Shown: positions 8,562-19,259, counted from the stretch's first letter. The stretch: DNA of 24,144 bases from Welwitschia mirabilis (GCA_051453625.1 JBOZIK010000001.1:268592669-268616812), one strand, 5' to 3'. Numbers and translations: made by a program. Notes: a model not told the origin generated them from the sequence alone.

Positions 8562-9830
8562 ATGATTGTAGTCTCTTAAAATACGAGGGGCTTCATTGAT
8601 AGGATTTTTTAAAAAAATGTAGTTTAAGAGTCAAGGATTTTTTGAATGATTTACAAGAATTTAAAGTTTCATATAAACTTATGAGTGTTATTTTCACTTA
8701 ATTTATGAGTAACAATTTACTTACTTCTACAAAGTATTAGAGAAGGGAAATTAATGCATGTATTATAATTAATGATTTAAAAAGGATAACACATCTCCAA
8801 AATTAGGCAACATGTAGCCCAATAAGCCTTTAGGATTCATGTCTTCTCCAAGGCGACATCGTATTCCAAGATGTTCAAGAAGGCAGTGACACATAACCAT
8901 GAGTAAAAGTGTGCAACATGTTATGGCTTAAACTCAAAACATCATACACAGTTAAAAAAACAAATAGAGAATAAAGAGAATTATGAAAGGATAGATTTTG
9001 GGCATTTATGTGATAATTTGATTTCAACTCATTTATGCACATTAAATTATATTTTAATTACTTAATTTGAATTCTTTTTAGCTTATACTATTTGACTCTT
9101 ATGAAATTCATAATTATTACATTTTTAAAAAAAATAGTTGTCGATAATTTACATCAACACTTTATGCGAACATGATAACATGTCTTCTTGACATGACTTT
9201 TTCATGCCACCAACATAGATTAGTTTCTGACATTTACATCATTGATCATAATGAACAATGAATGGATCAATTTTCTAGCTGAAAAAGAGATTACACTAAA
9301 AATAAATTACTGTGAACAACTTTTAAGAGACTATATAGTAGATTTATGATTTGGTTGATTTGTTACCCTAATGATTTACATTATAAGAATAATTTATGAT
9401 AGTAATTAGTATTTATGCTTTTGTAAATTCCCCTTGGATTTTTGGTGAAGACTTTAATAATCTTAAGGATGTAAGTAATAAAATTAAAGTTCATTTTATA
9501 CATTTGCAATTATTGAATTTAGATAAATGGCCACATTTCAACTAAGAGTTCTATATGATCAATGTAGTTTTTAAATTAAATTAAACATAATACTTACATT
9601 ATACTTGGAGTAATATGAAAAAGCGAGAGGTGCTTATAATGAACCACTCTACATATCCTTAGTTACATTCTAGATTAATCATTATCCTTTCATGTCTATC
9701 AAAATGCTATGTTATTAAAGCATTTCTAAAGCATTTCTCCATTATTTTGATGTCTGACTTTAGTATTTTTAGTAATAAGAATAAAAACTTTCTTTATCAT
9801 ATGAATATAATAATTTTTTTTAAAATCATA
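8562..9830 (+). pseudogene. LINE B endonuclease, broken and apparently interrupted
   Basis: The start MIVVS, stop, NTRGLH (8562-8600) matches 'M.iiSWNvRGL'. Around 9364 comes PNDLHYKNNLW, then PWIFGEDFNNLKD (9432-9470; the usual G-D-F-N is preceded by E, GEDFN at 9444-9458), YTWSN at about 9600, a degraded 'LDR' region, and MSDFSI near 9750, the SDH block with His lost. Stops are frequent. The distance from start to GDFN is about 885 bases, against roughly 420 usual and about 300 in LINE C. About 450 extra bases therefore sit between 8790 and 9290, including a GC-richer piece at 8815-8950 that I cannot identify. In a live element this enzyme nicks the target site. Confidence 0.8.
8790..9290. 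other. Unidentified extra sequence inside the LINE B endonuclease
   Basis: Sequence without a counterpart in LINE C or in the usual endonuclease layout. The first part (8815-8950) is less AT-rich than its surroundings, with words such as GGCGACATCGTATTCC. The remainder is AT-rich. I see no inverted ends, target duplication or known domain. Confidence 0.4.
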
Positions 9831-9839
9831 GACAAGAGT

Positions 9840-11110
9840 CTATTTTTTTAGATATGGAATGTTTATTCACATCTTCATGGAATAATTGGCTAGATAGATT
9901 CATATAATAGGGCCATATTACAAGTGGAGGAAAAAAAAACACCTCTATTTGTAGAGAGCTGTTAAAAATATAAGAACTGAAGTATAATAGATTTAAAAAG
10001 AAAATTATAGACCTTTATTCATAGTTCCAAATTAATCCTTTTAATTTAGTGGCTTAGGAAGAGTTACTCAAAATAGAATCTGTTAAGCTAAAGTGAAATT
10101 AGTATTATGTTGATATTATTCTTATCAAAAGTAAAATGTAATGGATGGGAGTTTAGGATTATAGCTACAAAGAATTTAAAAAATTCTTTAAAAAGAAATT
10201 GTAATCATAATTAGATTAACAAATTAATATTAAGAAGTTTGAACATTTAATTATGACAAGAAGGTAGGTATTCTAACCAACCATTTTAGAACAATTCCTA
10301 GATTGAAATAATTGAATTCTAACGAATTTAATAATACCACTAGTTTCATTACTAAAGTTTTTAAAAATGAACATAATAGTTTCATCGAAAATGAGATTAC
10401 TAAAGAATAACTCATAGATGCTTGTTTGAGTATGTTTAATAGTAAAGATTTTAGGTTCTTTTTAGCATAAAAGTACAATTTTATAAAGAGAAAGTAATAA
10501 CTACTTTCATATAATCAAAAAACCCACATTTATGAATTTTTTTAGGACTTGATTTAAATTTTAAAAAATCAAATTACTTGATAAATATAATAATATAAAT
10601 GTAATTAGTAAGTAGAGATCACTAATATTATTTACTATTTCTCATAAAATTTTGCAAGAATATCTTGCAAAATGATTATATAATATTATTTTAAACATTA
10701 TTAATTAAGAGAAAATATTTTTTAATTCTTATTTAATATATTATTAATAACATGGTAGTAACTTAGAAATCACATCAATGGACACTACATAATAACCAAA
10801 ATATCTTCTTCATCAAAATTGACTATGCTAAGTTATATGATTGTATTATTTGAAAAATTATTAAAAAGCATATGGAAAAAATTATATTTATCTTTAGGTT
10901 TTTAAACATAAGAAAATTCCTTTTTAGTGATGCCAATGATTACATAGTAACTAATGTAACAATTTCTTATTTTTTTGTGTACAACTATTAGCAAGTTAAC
11001 ATAATTGGTTCAATTATTTTTAACTTTGTTTACAAAATAGAAAATGGAATATCTCATTGTAGATTTAACGATACAATCATTCCTATGTGTTGAATCATTA
11101 TATAAGACAA
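9840..11110 (+). pseudogene. LINE B linker and reverse transcriptase, broken
   Basis: The linker is legible through several frames: LKYNRFKKKIIDLYS, EELLKIESVKLK, then a degraded 'SR..W...GD.N..FFh' near 10120-10180. ENEITKE followed by LIDACLSMFNSKDF (10386-10450) fits the start of the RT domain, though the 'PGPDG' phrase is gone. Near 10640-10740 LQEYLAK and INIINEE-like phrases fit the 'lA.RL...l..iI...Q..Fi' block. The best piece is FIKIDYAKLYDCIIWKIIKK (10809-10868), motif A with its catalytic Asp at 10821-10823, followed by SDANDYIVTNVTIS (about 10926-10967). The YADD and YLGIPL blocks beyond are not recognisable. Confidence 0.78.
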
Positions 11111-12240
11111 AGATCAATCACTTCAAATATAACATTAAAGAATAAAAAACATATCTAAATTTAAAAAAATTTTAATAAAACACTTGAAGTCGCACAAACT
11201 TAAGTCTTAGACTTAGGCAGGTGGTTTATTCATGAATCATCTACTTAAAATACTAATATGAATGTTTTGTTTTTAATCAAGAATCATTTAATGTATTTAA
11301 AAAAATTTAGAATATGTGAAAGTTTGATTATTTTACTTCTTGTTTATGCTATCACAAAATAAATTAAGCATACATGCTTAATTCTTACATGGAATCAGAT
11401 AATTCCTTCTCCAAGTTCTAAGATGTATTAGAACTTACGATTTTATTCTAAAACATAAGTGATAGTAGAAGAGAAACATCTTTATTTGTTAATTAAATAA
11501 TGATCAAAATTGATAATAGTTATGTTAAAGGTTATGATTTGAATTGACATCATAGTAATCCTATAAATTAAAAAGGTATAAGAAGAAAGGAAATGAGATT
11601 ATGTCATCTAGTTTCAAGGTATTATAATTATGAAAATGGAACCATTTAATCCTAAAAGAAGTTGGTTCTTATAGTATTTCATGGTTTGTATTTGATCAGA
11701 AATAGAAGGTGGCCTTATTAATTAGTATCCTATCTCCCTAATTTATGAGACTTAGAGAACAAGTTAGGAGCATTAAGATGAATATTAATAAGATCACAAA
11801 GGATCTATTTCTCTACATAAAATCAAAAAGCATGAATCATGAAAAGATAAGAATGAACTCCATTTTATAGCTAAAGAATTATAATCCTATATGATGAAAT
11901 AACAAGTCACTCAAATTGATATTTAAAGAATTCAGAAATCCACTATGTGTAAATCATGCTCATGTTTAAGAGCTTGAAGGTTTGCCACTAGGCGTTTATG
12001 ATTTTCTTTTAAAACAATTCATTTTATTTATTAAATTTAAACAAATTTATACACTTAGACTTGTATAATTTTAGTTAATCTTAGTCCCATAATTTTAGTA
12101 CTAGATCCATTAAACTCTCAACTAATTAATAAGTCAATCTAGCAACCTATTGTTGTATGTATTTATGTAATCATTTATGTCCTTAATCAAATCTTATTAA
12201 TCACAAGTATTTATACAAGCACATACTAGTATAGATGGGA
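11111..12240. other. AT-rich stretch without recognisable genes
   Basis: Short phrases appear in all frames, but no domain can be supported. Some of it may be the unrecognised remainder of LINE B. Confidence 0.5.
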
Positions 12241-13560
12241 GTTAATCTAAATGTCATAATCCATCAAAGGCACTAGGCTCGAAGTTAGAGAATTAATTTT
12301 AAGTAAAGTATTTTTGTATTTTTATTTAGATTCAAATAAAAAGAAAGAATCTAAGAAAACAATGCAAGAGAAACACACTAATGCACTACAGATAAGAACT
12401 ACTTTAAATGCAATATCTATCTAACTACCAAATCTTCTTGTCACAGATATTAACCTTGCATAACCTAAATTGATCAAGGAAACTATTACTAATCCTAACC
12501 AACCTAAGATATCTAGTACATTAAAAAAAAATGAAAAACATGCAATTATTAAGCTATGAAATGTAAAATGCAATGCAATGCAAAATCTAAACTAATGATT
12601 TAAACCTTAAAAAACTTATCCTTGATGATATAAATCAACAATAAAGCTGTCACAAAATCATAACCAACATTTACTCTAAGGGAGATGCACATGAATAAAA
12701 CTAAAACAAACTTTTATTATTATCAAATCAATATCCTTATTACAAAGTAGCAGCAGCTCAATAGAGGGTACACAACCTAATATTAAGGAAGATTCCTCTC
12801 TCTAATAATGGATGGATCTCCTCTCCTTTGATCTTCTATCATAAGATTTTCAAGTACCTAAGAAAATAAAAATCAAAGTTAAGGATGAAGGAGGTATTTA
12901 TTACAATCGAACAAACCAAAAATAGTAAACCCTAACAAATTCAACAAAAACCATAGTGATGTAGAAATAACATGAAGCATTATAGAAGTTTGATGAATTT
13001 TTTTGCATTAACTAAAATTAGGTGTTGTCCTAGCTATCATCTAGATGATGGAGGATATGATAGCTTTTTGAAGTTCTTAAATCATGTTACATTAGCCTTG
13101 TAGATCATTAACTTCTCCCCAGAATGTGAAGTATTAGAAATCATCCAAAAGGCCTCAAAATGTGCTAGTAATTATGCATTTACATGATTTTTTCTGCCTA
13201 ATTCTCAATAATCACTAAAATCCATTTAAACCTATCTAACTATCCTACAAAATTACTCAAAATACCCCATCTAAAACATATAGTTTGTTATTGCAACATA
13301 GCCTCCCACTTAGCCTTATCAATCTCTGATAAAGCAGGTGAATAACTATAATTGTGAGCCAAATTTACTAAAATAAATATTAACTAGGGATATGTAAATT
13401 AAGTTTAAAAATCCCATTATGCAGAATCAAATCTCAGAATCTAATAAATTGAATGTTTTACCTTGGTAGATAATGTGACCATCCTATTGTTCAATATGTT
13501 GTCTAGATGATTATGGGCAAAATGGAATTTTAAGAACTTGACTATAAAATCAAATGCCTA
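12241..13560 (-). other. Possible LTR-like region, minus strand
   Basis: Read on the minus strand, this stretch has the base mix and signal order of a plant LTR. There is a TA-rich promoter-like segment (TGTAATAAATACCTCC, complement near 12895-12910), a transcribed-looking stretch with GAGAGGAATC and GTACCCTCTATTGAGC (complement 12760-12800), and a polyadenylation-like AATAATAAAAG (complement about 12713-12722). It lies downstream of the probable integrase tail of ATH-1, where a 3' LTR would be. No second copy is present in the window, so LTR identity cannot be proved and no ends are assigned. Confidence 0.28.
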
Positions 13561-13621
13561 TAAGTATGCTCATTAGAAAACAATATCAAAAACACTTACC
13601 AGTGCATTATCCCCCTACTTA

Positions 13622-13822
13622 AAACATTTATCACATCAAATAGATGTTAAATATCATAACAAAAGAATTATCNNNNNNNNNNNNNNNNNNNNNNNNNNNN
13701 NNNNNNNNNNNNNNNNNNNNNNNNNNNNNNNNNNNNNNNNNNNNNNNNNNNNNNNNNNNNNNNNNNNNNNNNTTTAACACATCAATGAAATAGATATTAA
13801 ATGTTATAATAAAAGAATTATC
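13622..13822 (+). repeat. Two diverged copies of a ~50-bp sequence flanking a gap
   Basis: The left flank (about 13628-13672) and right flank (13773-13822) of the 100-N gap both read TTA-CACATCA, AATAGAT, TTAAAT, ATAA, then AAAAGAATTATC. They differ by several substitutions and a small indel. They are either tandem repeat units or two versions of one sequence left on both sides of the gap by assembly. Confidence 0.75.
13673..13772. other. Assembly gap (100 N)
   Basis: Exactly 100 N, a length normally used for gaps of unknown size. An open frame spanning it on the minus strand is an artefact of the N run. Confidence 0.95.
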
Positions 13823-15880
13823 ATAATATATCACCATAATAACTTAGATTGATGATGTGCATGTATGATTAGAAAACATAATAACTGATAAAAATGATAT
13901 TCATAAATTAAACATTGCATTTTTGACAATCCACAAGGGTAAATACATAAAAAATGATCATAATATTATTCCCTTCATTCATGGTTTCCTAAATTAATTG
14001 GACTGCATCTACAAGAAAATCTTGCAACTATTTTATCGTCAGCTACATCGTTTACTGAATAATATCCATAATGCATAACACTCGAATAATAGGTGATCAT
14101 GATCAAAGAAGTACATTATAGATATGTATTGTGAAAATTCAAAAATAATACCTATGATTTAAATTTTTGTTCAAAATATCTCAAAAATATGTCTAATCCC
14201 CTCACAGATGAATCAATACATCCCATATGTATTAACATAAGAAGGAAAATGATGAAAGAACAAGTTAAGTAAAATAGGTGGGATTTAGAGCAACAGTTAT
14301 TTGTACTAAGGATGGATAAAAAATAGTAAAAAGAAGATGAAAAATGAAAATGATGATGCTCAGAAGATATTAGTATATCATCCTGCCATGTCATTTGGAT
14401 AATAAGGTAGATGACAAGGCTTTTCAAAAGATTAGAAAAATAAAGGTATACACAGAAGAAGTTTGGCTAAGATGGGATCACGAAGGTTTTAAAAAGTAAT
14501 CAAAAAGTTTGAGATATAGGTACAAGCTAAGAATTATAATGAACAAGGGATGATAAAGAAGGTGAATTTTGGAAAAAACTTAAAGTAAGAGAAAAAAAAG
14601 TGCACAAAGCTAAGGAAAATACTAAAATGTGTCATAAACTCATAATTATTAAAAAATAGTAAATGGATGTATCAAAACTCAAAAATAAATTAAATAAATA
14701 AACTCAACAGTAGACTAAAAGAACAAATTGGAAAAATTATCATCATAAACTAAAGGAACATAATTTGCTAAAATAAAATCAACTCCTAAATAATAAAAAC
14801 TGAGAATAAAAATAAAAATCAATAAAAAACTACTAAATGATCAATGCCTATACATTTATGATGAAAAATTTTTGGAAATGACTTTGAAATACTAAATAAA
14901 ATAATTGAGGCAATAAAATTAAAATAAACAAGTAGGAATATGAAGAAGATTGTGTACCTATCCTAAATTCTAACCTAATAAACTTCCTTATAAGAAATTA
15001 GAAAATCACCTAATTAATTATGTATGACATAATGAAAAAAACTTCATAAAGTACCACTTGAATATGCAATGATTATAATGATGCCAACTATATCTAATGT
15101 TCTCAAACAATAAATGATAAGATCAAAATCTGCTAAAAAATGGACTCACTTGCTCATACCCCAAACAAACTCAAATTCTTAAAAGTGAAATGATCACATG
15201 GGAATACTGTAATTTCAATAAGTCTAGAAAACAAACAATGCCTTTGATTACATCAGAAATACCACTGATCTCATAGCTTTGAAGTGTTTATTATTAATCC
15301 ATGATAATAGGAGTAAAATGATAGTCAAAAAAGTTAGGACCCATGAAACATGACCAAATGATCCCCTAGTGGAGTTTCACAGCTACCAATACTACCAAAG
15401 GCTCCTCTTGGAAAAATTTTATCCCAGTGTGGTAGAACATCATGTATATATCACAAAAAAATAGATCATGATTATTATTCTTCTTTTTTGAATTCTTATC
15501 GTTCTTTAAAATAAATCCCACATGATTACATACTCTTAAAGACGAAGGTGAAGAAATGAAATGAAAAACAAGGAAGAACGTCCCCAAACAACTAAAGACT
15601 TACACCATTGAGAGTGAAGAAAAAAAATTAAAGCATCTTCCTTTAAAATAAAGTTCATAGATATATGAATGTTTTAAGATTAGGTGAATCCAATCTTATT
15701 AATTTGAAATGCCCAAGTGAAAGATTACTAGTCATGGTAACTTTATAAAGTAAAATAAGAGTCAAATTCAAGATGATTAAGTAATAACATAAAGTACACC
15801 AAAAGAATAGACTAAGAAAGAATTTAGACAATGGCAGGAGGACTTACAAAACAAGTGCTTCTACCATGTTTAAGGTTTTA
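13823..15880. other. AT-rich stretch without recognisable genes
   Basis: Minus-strand open frames at 14152-14427 (91 codons) and 15366-15587 (73 codons) show no family motifs; they are Phe/Ser/His- or Asn-rich and look like chance frames in A-rich DNA. Position suggests it may hold the 3' non-coding part of ATH-1, but I see no polypurine tract or LTR edge that would show this. Confidence 0.5.
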
Positions 15881-15894
15881 ATGACTCATGGATT

Positions 15895-16025
15895 TTTAAT
15901 CTTTATCCGTTTTTTGAATTTCCTTAGTTTTCAAATAAAAAATATCAAATGAGCCATTAGAATGTACTTTTCTTAAAAGATAAGGACCTAACCATCTAAA
16001 AGTTAACTTGTTGTATAAAATAAAA
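15895..16025 (-). pseudogene. ATH-1 integrase C-terminal (GPY/F-like) remnant
   Basis: The minus strand from about 16022 reads LYNKLTFRWLGPYLLRKV, then HSNGSFDI. This resembles the end of plant gypsy integrases: 'LlynsRL...kLkSRW.GPf.V.kv.p.GavEi'. The R-W-x-G-P-Y core is intact. A following phrase with KTDKD and two stops may be the degraded 'VNGqRlK' part. The match covers about 30 residues only, so some doubt remains, but position and strand fit the neighbouring gag and protease. Confidence 0.55.
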
Positions 16026-16442
16026 ACTAAGGACAAAAACATAACAACATAAAATCAAAAGGAAATACCAAAGCAAACTAAAAACAAGTTTTATTTTGAA
16101 TTCTAAATCCTATTCAATACTTTATTTAAAAGAAAAACAAAGAACAATTTTATTTAGGTTAGGATATTGTATTTTCTCAAAAAAATAAGGACAAAACTAA
16201 ATAGAGACCAATTAATAAAACATAAAGGGTACACATGCATAACAAGATAACATTTTGACTCCAAAGAATTTATTTGCAAAATGAGAGATGAAAAGTTCAT
16301 ATAGTTAATAAAAGAACATTCTCTTAAGTGTGGTGTTAGTGTGGGTCAGTAAGTATTGGTGTTGTCATGTTGTATTCGCAGGTGTATTATGTATTTATTA
16401 GAATGAAGAATTCGCAATATAGATTTCATCTAAAGATTGATA

Positions 16443-16787
16443 TTAAGGATGAAAAATTTTAATGGTACTATTAGAAATAAAAAAATTTGGAGAAAGGTTC
16501 TTACAATAAATGATTAATGTAGGTTTAATATGCTTAAAAAGTTTTCTAAGACTTATCTCTAAGTATGGATTATCAAGAAGATAAGGTTGACTAAAATTTA
16601 GAAGTCTAAGATATCCTAAGTCATACTTTTGAAAAGAGTTATCATTAGAGGCATGAGCTAAAGTGGACTTGATTAAAGATGGAAGGATGTTATTTTGAGT
16701 GTTTTTAAAAAAAGAGGATGAAGAAACATGATTAGAATCTTTAAGTTGGATTGTTGTATTAAAAAGATTAGCTTTATTTTTCATCAA
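16443..16787 (-). CDS. Unassigned 114-codon ORF between ATH-1 protease and integrase tail
   Basis: The open frame starts MMKNKANLFN and is rich in Asn, Ser, Leu and Lys, with no membrane segment, metal-binding motif or RT block that I can see. It lies on the same strand as ATH-1, in the place where reverse transcriptase and RNase H should be, but shows no DD box. It may be a chance frame in decayed RT sequence or part of an unrelated insertion. Its length is unremarkable for such AT-rich DNA. I would not treat it as a real gene without transcript evidence. Confidence 0.15.
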   Translation of the reverse strand: MMKNKANLFNTTIQLKDSNHVSSSSFFKNTQNNILPSLIKSTLAHASNDNSFQKYDLGYLRLLNFSQPYLLDNPYLEISLRKLFKHIKPTLIIYCKNLSPNFFISNSTIKIFHP

Positions 16788-17269
16788 TTTTAGTTGAAAT
16801 TCTATATATCCTTTATTATTCCTTCTATCCTTATTTTTTCTTTATTCTTATTGTGTTAATAACTTTTTGTGCTTTTTTATCAGTAACTACATCTTCCTTT
16901 TTTTAATTATTATTATTATTCTTTTGTTGAATTTTTGTTTTTATGACTGTCATATGTGACTATCGTATAGATGACTTTAATGGATAATAATCTTTATAAG
17001 AAAATTTCTCACTTAAGTTCACATGCTGGACTTTTTTTAAATTAAAAAATTTCACTTCTTTATCCTTGTGATTAGAAATATCTATTTTTGTTTAATCATT
17101 ATGCAAAGTTGACTATTGTAAAATTCTCAATATCTCTTCAAATAGGTAATGTTATATAAATAAAGTTGGTTTAGCTCCTTTTCTAATTTTCCCTCATCTG
17201 TCATATCTTTCTTAGTAGTGTCAAAAACTCTAATAGTATACTTATTATTATCTATGTGGCATTCCATTA
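16788..17269 (-). other. ATH-1 segment after the protease, not recognisable
   Basis: Minus-strand frames give Lys-rich strings with many stops, and a short piece right after the protease (phrase KELNQLYLYNI) that may be the protease tail. No RT motif is visible. Confidence 0.4.
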
Positions 17270-17681
17270 ATCTAGTTTATGTGTCTATGATGTAGTGGGT
17301 AGTTGCATAAAAGATTCTTCCTAAAAGTAGTGGATAACTTACATCATGTTTTACTTCACTTACAACCACATCTATGAGGTAGAATGATTCTTATATTTAA
17401 ATGACTAAGTTTTTAATGATTCCCACAAGTTTCTTCGTTGAAGTATCAACTAATTCTAAGGTGATTTGTATATATTTAATTCTTTCTTCTAACCCAAGTA
17501 TTTTACATACATGAAGAGACATGATGTTTACACTTGCTTCTATATCTATTAAGAATTTTCGAATTTTCTTATTTCCTTCTAAAGTAATACTTACTATTGC
17601 TGCCCAAGGGTCTAAAAAGCATTTTTTATAACTAAGTTGGAGATAGATTATGCAAAGAAGGCTGTACGAGGGATAATACAT
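17270..17681 (-). pseudogene. ATH-1 retropepsin-like aspartic protease, broken
   Basis: The minus strand has an open frame of 94 codons. It contains WAAIVSITLEGNKKIRKFL, then DIEASVNIMSLHVCKILGL and ITLELVDTSTKKLVGII. This is the plant gypsy retropepsin pattern 'pC.iG...i.kALcDLGASvNlMP.s....LGL......t.qLADrs...P.Gi'. The active-site triad D-x-G is D-I-E here (codons complement 17532-17546), so the Gly is lost. After a stop, the frame continues with FYLIDVVV and YPLLLGRIFYATTHYIIDT (complement 17340-17283), equivalent to 'f..DFvvld......PiiLGRPFLaT....IDv'. The enzyme would cleave the Gag-Pol precursor. Both halves are clear and the family call is firm. Confidence 0.88.
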
Positions 17682-17689
17682 TTTTGTTT

Positions 17690-17845
17690 TCTTCTAACTA
17701 GGTCTTTCCACAACTTCTCATACTTAGGACTTTTTTGCAAGAGTTTCCGAAAGAGTAAATTGATAATAAAATCTTGTATTAAGGCTTTTAAGTGTTCATT
17801 AAAAATAGGATTTATGTTTAGTCTATTAAGCTAAGGGGTATCTTG
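17690..17845 (-). pseudogene. ATH-1 gag-protease linker, conserved segment
   Basis: Antisense to an open plus frame, the minus strand reads PLSLIDLKPNPIFNEHLKAL, a short piece, then RKLLQKSPKYEKLWKDLVRR. Plant Athila/Tat polyproteins have here 'F.k.....IP..eaL.qmP.Y.KFlKdlL..Kr'. The tract leads, after a stop, into the protease. The plus-strand frame at 17637-17834 is its shadow. Confidence 0.7.
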
Positions 17846-18640
17846 TCTTTTTCTTTTGTTATTTCATGAAGGCTCATCTAAGTTAAAGGGAAATTATGTG
17901 TTTCTAAGATTTCTTTATCATCACTTTTCTTACTTTATTCATTATTTTTGGAATTTGAAGTCTCATGAATAGGTGGTGTTGTATCATTTTCACTTCTAGT
18001 ACTACTTTATAATCTCTTTTTACTTCATTTGGATTTGGTAAAGTTTGAGTTAAAAGAAACCCTTATGGTCTTTGATTAGCTAACCTTACATGTTAAAGTA
18101 CATTAACTAAATTGTTCATGGTTGTTTTGGCCTTTTATTGTGTTTTGAGTTTATAATTAGGTCACCTTGATTGAAGTTTGAGATACTTGATTGGAAGTTA
18201 ATTAATTATAGGTTTGAATTTCCCACTAATTATTTACTGATATTACATTTGATTTAAAAAATAAAAAGGCCTTTGGTTAAATGCACATATACTTCTTCAA
18301 ACATTTTCTATTTACATGTTGGCAATAAGGGGCATTCTTTTACTAGATGAGAGTTGTCTTTACATATATCATATGTTGGTGTTACATTTTTTTTAGCTGC
18401 TACTTTTTCATCTAGAATCTTGAGTGTATTTTTCTAAAGAAGTAGTGAAATCCTTCATTACATTTATTAAATAATGTTTAACTTCCTTCTTTTCTTGTCT
18501 TACCACTTTCAGATTTTTTATTATTCTACCTATGCTATGATTATCTCTAGAAGTTGTTTTAGACCAAGATTTACTAATTTCAATAAGTTCTTCCAACACT
18601 GTCCAAACATTTTCTAATTTTAAGTTCATTAAGTTTCCAT
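17846..18640 (-). pseudogene. ATH-1 gag C-terminal region, poorly preserved
   Basis: The minus strand contains a 73-codon open frame at 18629-18408 (start MNLKLENVW) that is charged and probably helical (phrase LKVVRQEKKEVKHYLINVMK). It lies between gag core and linker, where helical regions occur in these proteins. There is no CCHC zinc knuckle that I can see. The rest of the interval is full of stops. Confidence 0.4.
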
Positions 18641-19252
18641 CACAAGAAAATTCTACTTGTTATTTGATTTGACTATTTATAGAAATAATCTATTAATTTC
18701 TCTTAACGAAACTTGTCAACCAGATTAGAATGAGTAGCCATAATAAATTAATCATATGTTATGGCATAATCCTCATTAAGTTGTTATTAAAAGTTTGTGA
18801 CTTCTTTTCTTCTTTTCTCATTGTGCTCTCCTTCATGAATCATTTTATAAAATATTTTTGTACTTTACTCCATGTTTTAAGACTTTTATAAGGAAGGAAT
18901 TTGAGTTAAAGTTTTACTTTTTCTCTTAGTGTGATAGGAAAAATGATCACATAGGTTCTATCACTAATTCATTTCTTTCCATTTCTTGAAGTAAAAGCTA
19001 ATTGTTCCATGCAACTAAATGTTAAAAAGGATCTTCATTAGATTCTCTGAAAAATAAGGGATATGCACTTAAATTTCGAAGCTCAACATCATCAACAAGA
19101 GGTAGGTCAAAAGGATTTTGGATTTCACATTTTCTATTTGCAATTAAATCCCTAAGCATAACATTTATTCTTTCGTTTGTATTCACATTCAATGTTGACA
19201 TGATTGATGTATTAGGTAAAATAGCTTTTTTTTTCTTTTGCATTGTATTCAT
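18641..19252 (-). pseudogene. ATH-1 gag core (retrotransposon capsid-like), broken
   Basis: The frame from 19252 starts MNTMQKKKKAIL and ends YPLFFRESNEDPF. The latter corresponds to 'f.G...EDP..HL..F' at the start of plant gypsy gag cores. Across a stop it continues HLVAWNN, and in another frame VIFPITLREKVKLQLKFLPY followed by SLKTWSKVQKYF (about 18955-18860), an excellent fit to 'lFPfSLrdkAk.WL.sLp.gsitTW..l...F'. Gag forms the particle that packages the element's RNA. The start ATG at 19252 is only the first in frame and need not be the real one. Frameshifts and stops make the gene dead. Confidence 0.8.
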
Positions 19253-19259
19253 AATAGAT

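Larger units (their letters stand above)
7351..11110 (+). mobile_element. LINE B: degraded L1-type LINE, plus strand
   Basis: ORF1-like sequence, endonuclease and reverse transcriptase follow one another on the plus strand over about 3.7 kb. Firm anchors are the endonuclease start at 8562, PWIFGEDFN (to 9458), YTWSN followed by MSDFSI near 9740-9770, and the RT palm motif KIDYAKLYD (10815-10841). It is a diverged copy of LINE C in inverted orientation. It has many stops and no tail that I can see; similarity fades after about 11110, so the zf-RVT finger and 3' end are either lost or unrecognisable. It differs from LINE A in the RT blocks, so at least two LINE subfamilies are present. Confidence 0.82.
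15880..19252 (-). mobile_element. ATH-1: degraded Ty3/gypsy element of Athila/Tat type, LTRs not identified
   Basis: From high to low coordinate the minus strand gives a gag core (about 19060-18890), the gag-protease linker (17840-17690), a retropepsin (17681-17270) and, after about 1.2 kb without recognisable RT or RNase H, a probable integrase C-terminal module (16025-15895). This is the gene order of plant Ty3/gypsy elements. The linker type, with a 'K..LP..KYEK..KDL...K.K' phrase before the protease, is typical of Athila/Tat elements. All frames are broken. Only this copy's body can be placed; no LTR pair was found for it. Confidence 0.8.

Noticed and set aside
10251-10478. 75-codon minus-strand open frame
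   Set aside because: Antisense to the LINE B linker/RT start, which is recognisable on the plus strand.
10649-10673. Perfect inverted repeat ATTTTGCAAGA-ATA-TCTTGCAAAAT
   Set aside because: Considered as a transposon end or terminator. It lies inside the LINE B RT domain where the plus strand reads as the 'rLAk.L' block, and no partner exists, so it is probably chance in AT-rich DNA.
13046-13070. TGATGGAGGATATGATAGC as a third ATH-2 LTR start
   Set aside because: Only the first few bases match. None of the inner LTR words (AGAAAAATGCAGAAAC, GGCTTACTAAAGAACTA) follows.
14152-14427. 91-codon minus-strand open frame
   Set aside because: Phe/Ser/Leu-rich translation of A-rich DNA without family motifs; no supporting context.
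15366-15587. 73-codon minus-strand open frame
   Set aside because: No motif, Asn/Lys run, no neighbour that makes sense; likely chance.
17637-17834. 65-codon plus-strand open frame
   Set aside because: Antisense shadow of the well-matched ATH-1 gag-protease linker.
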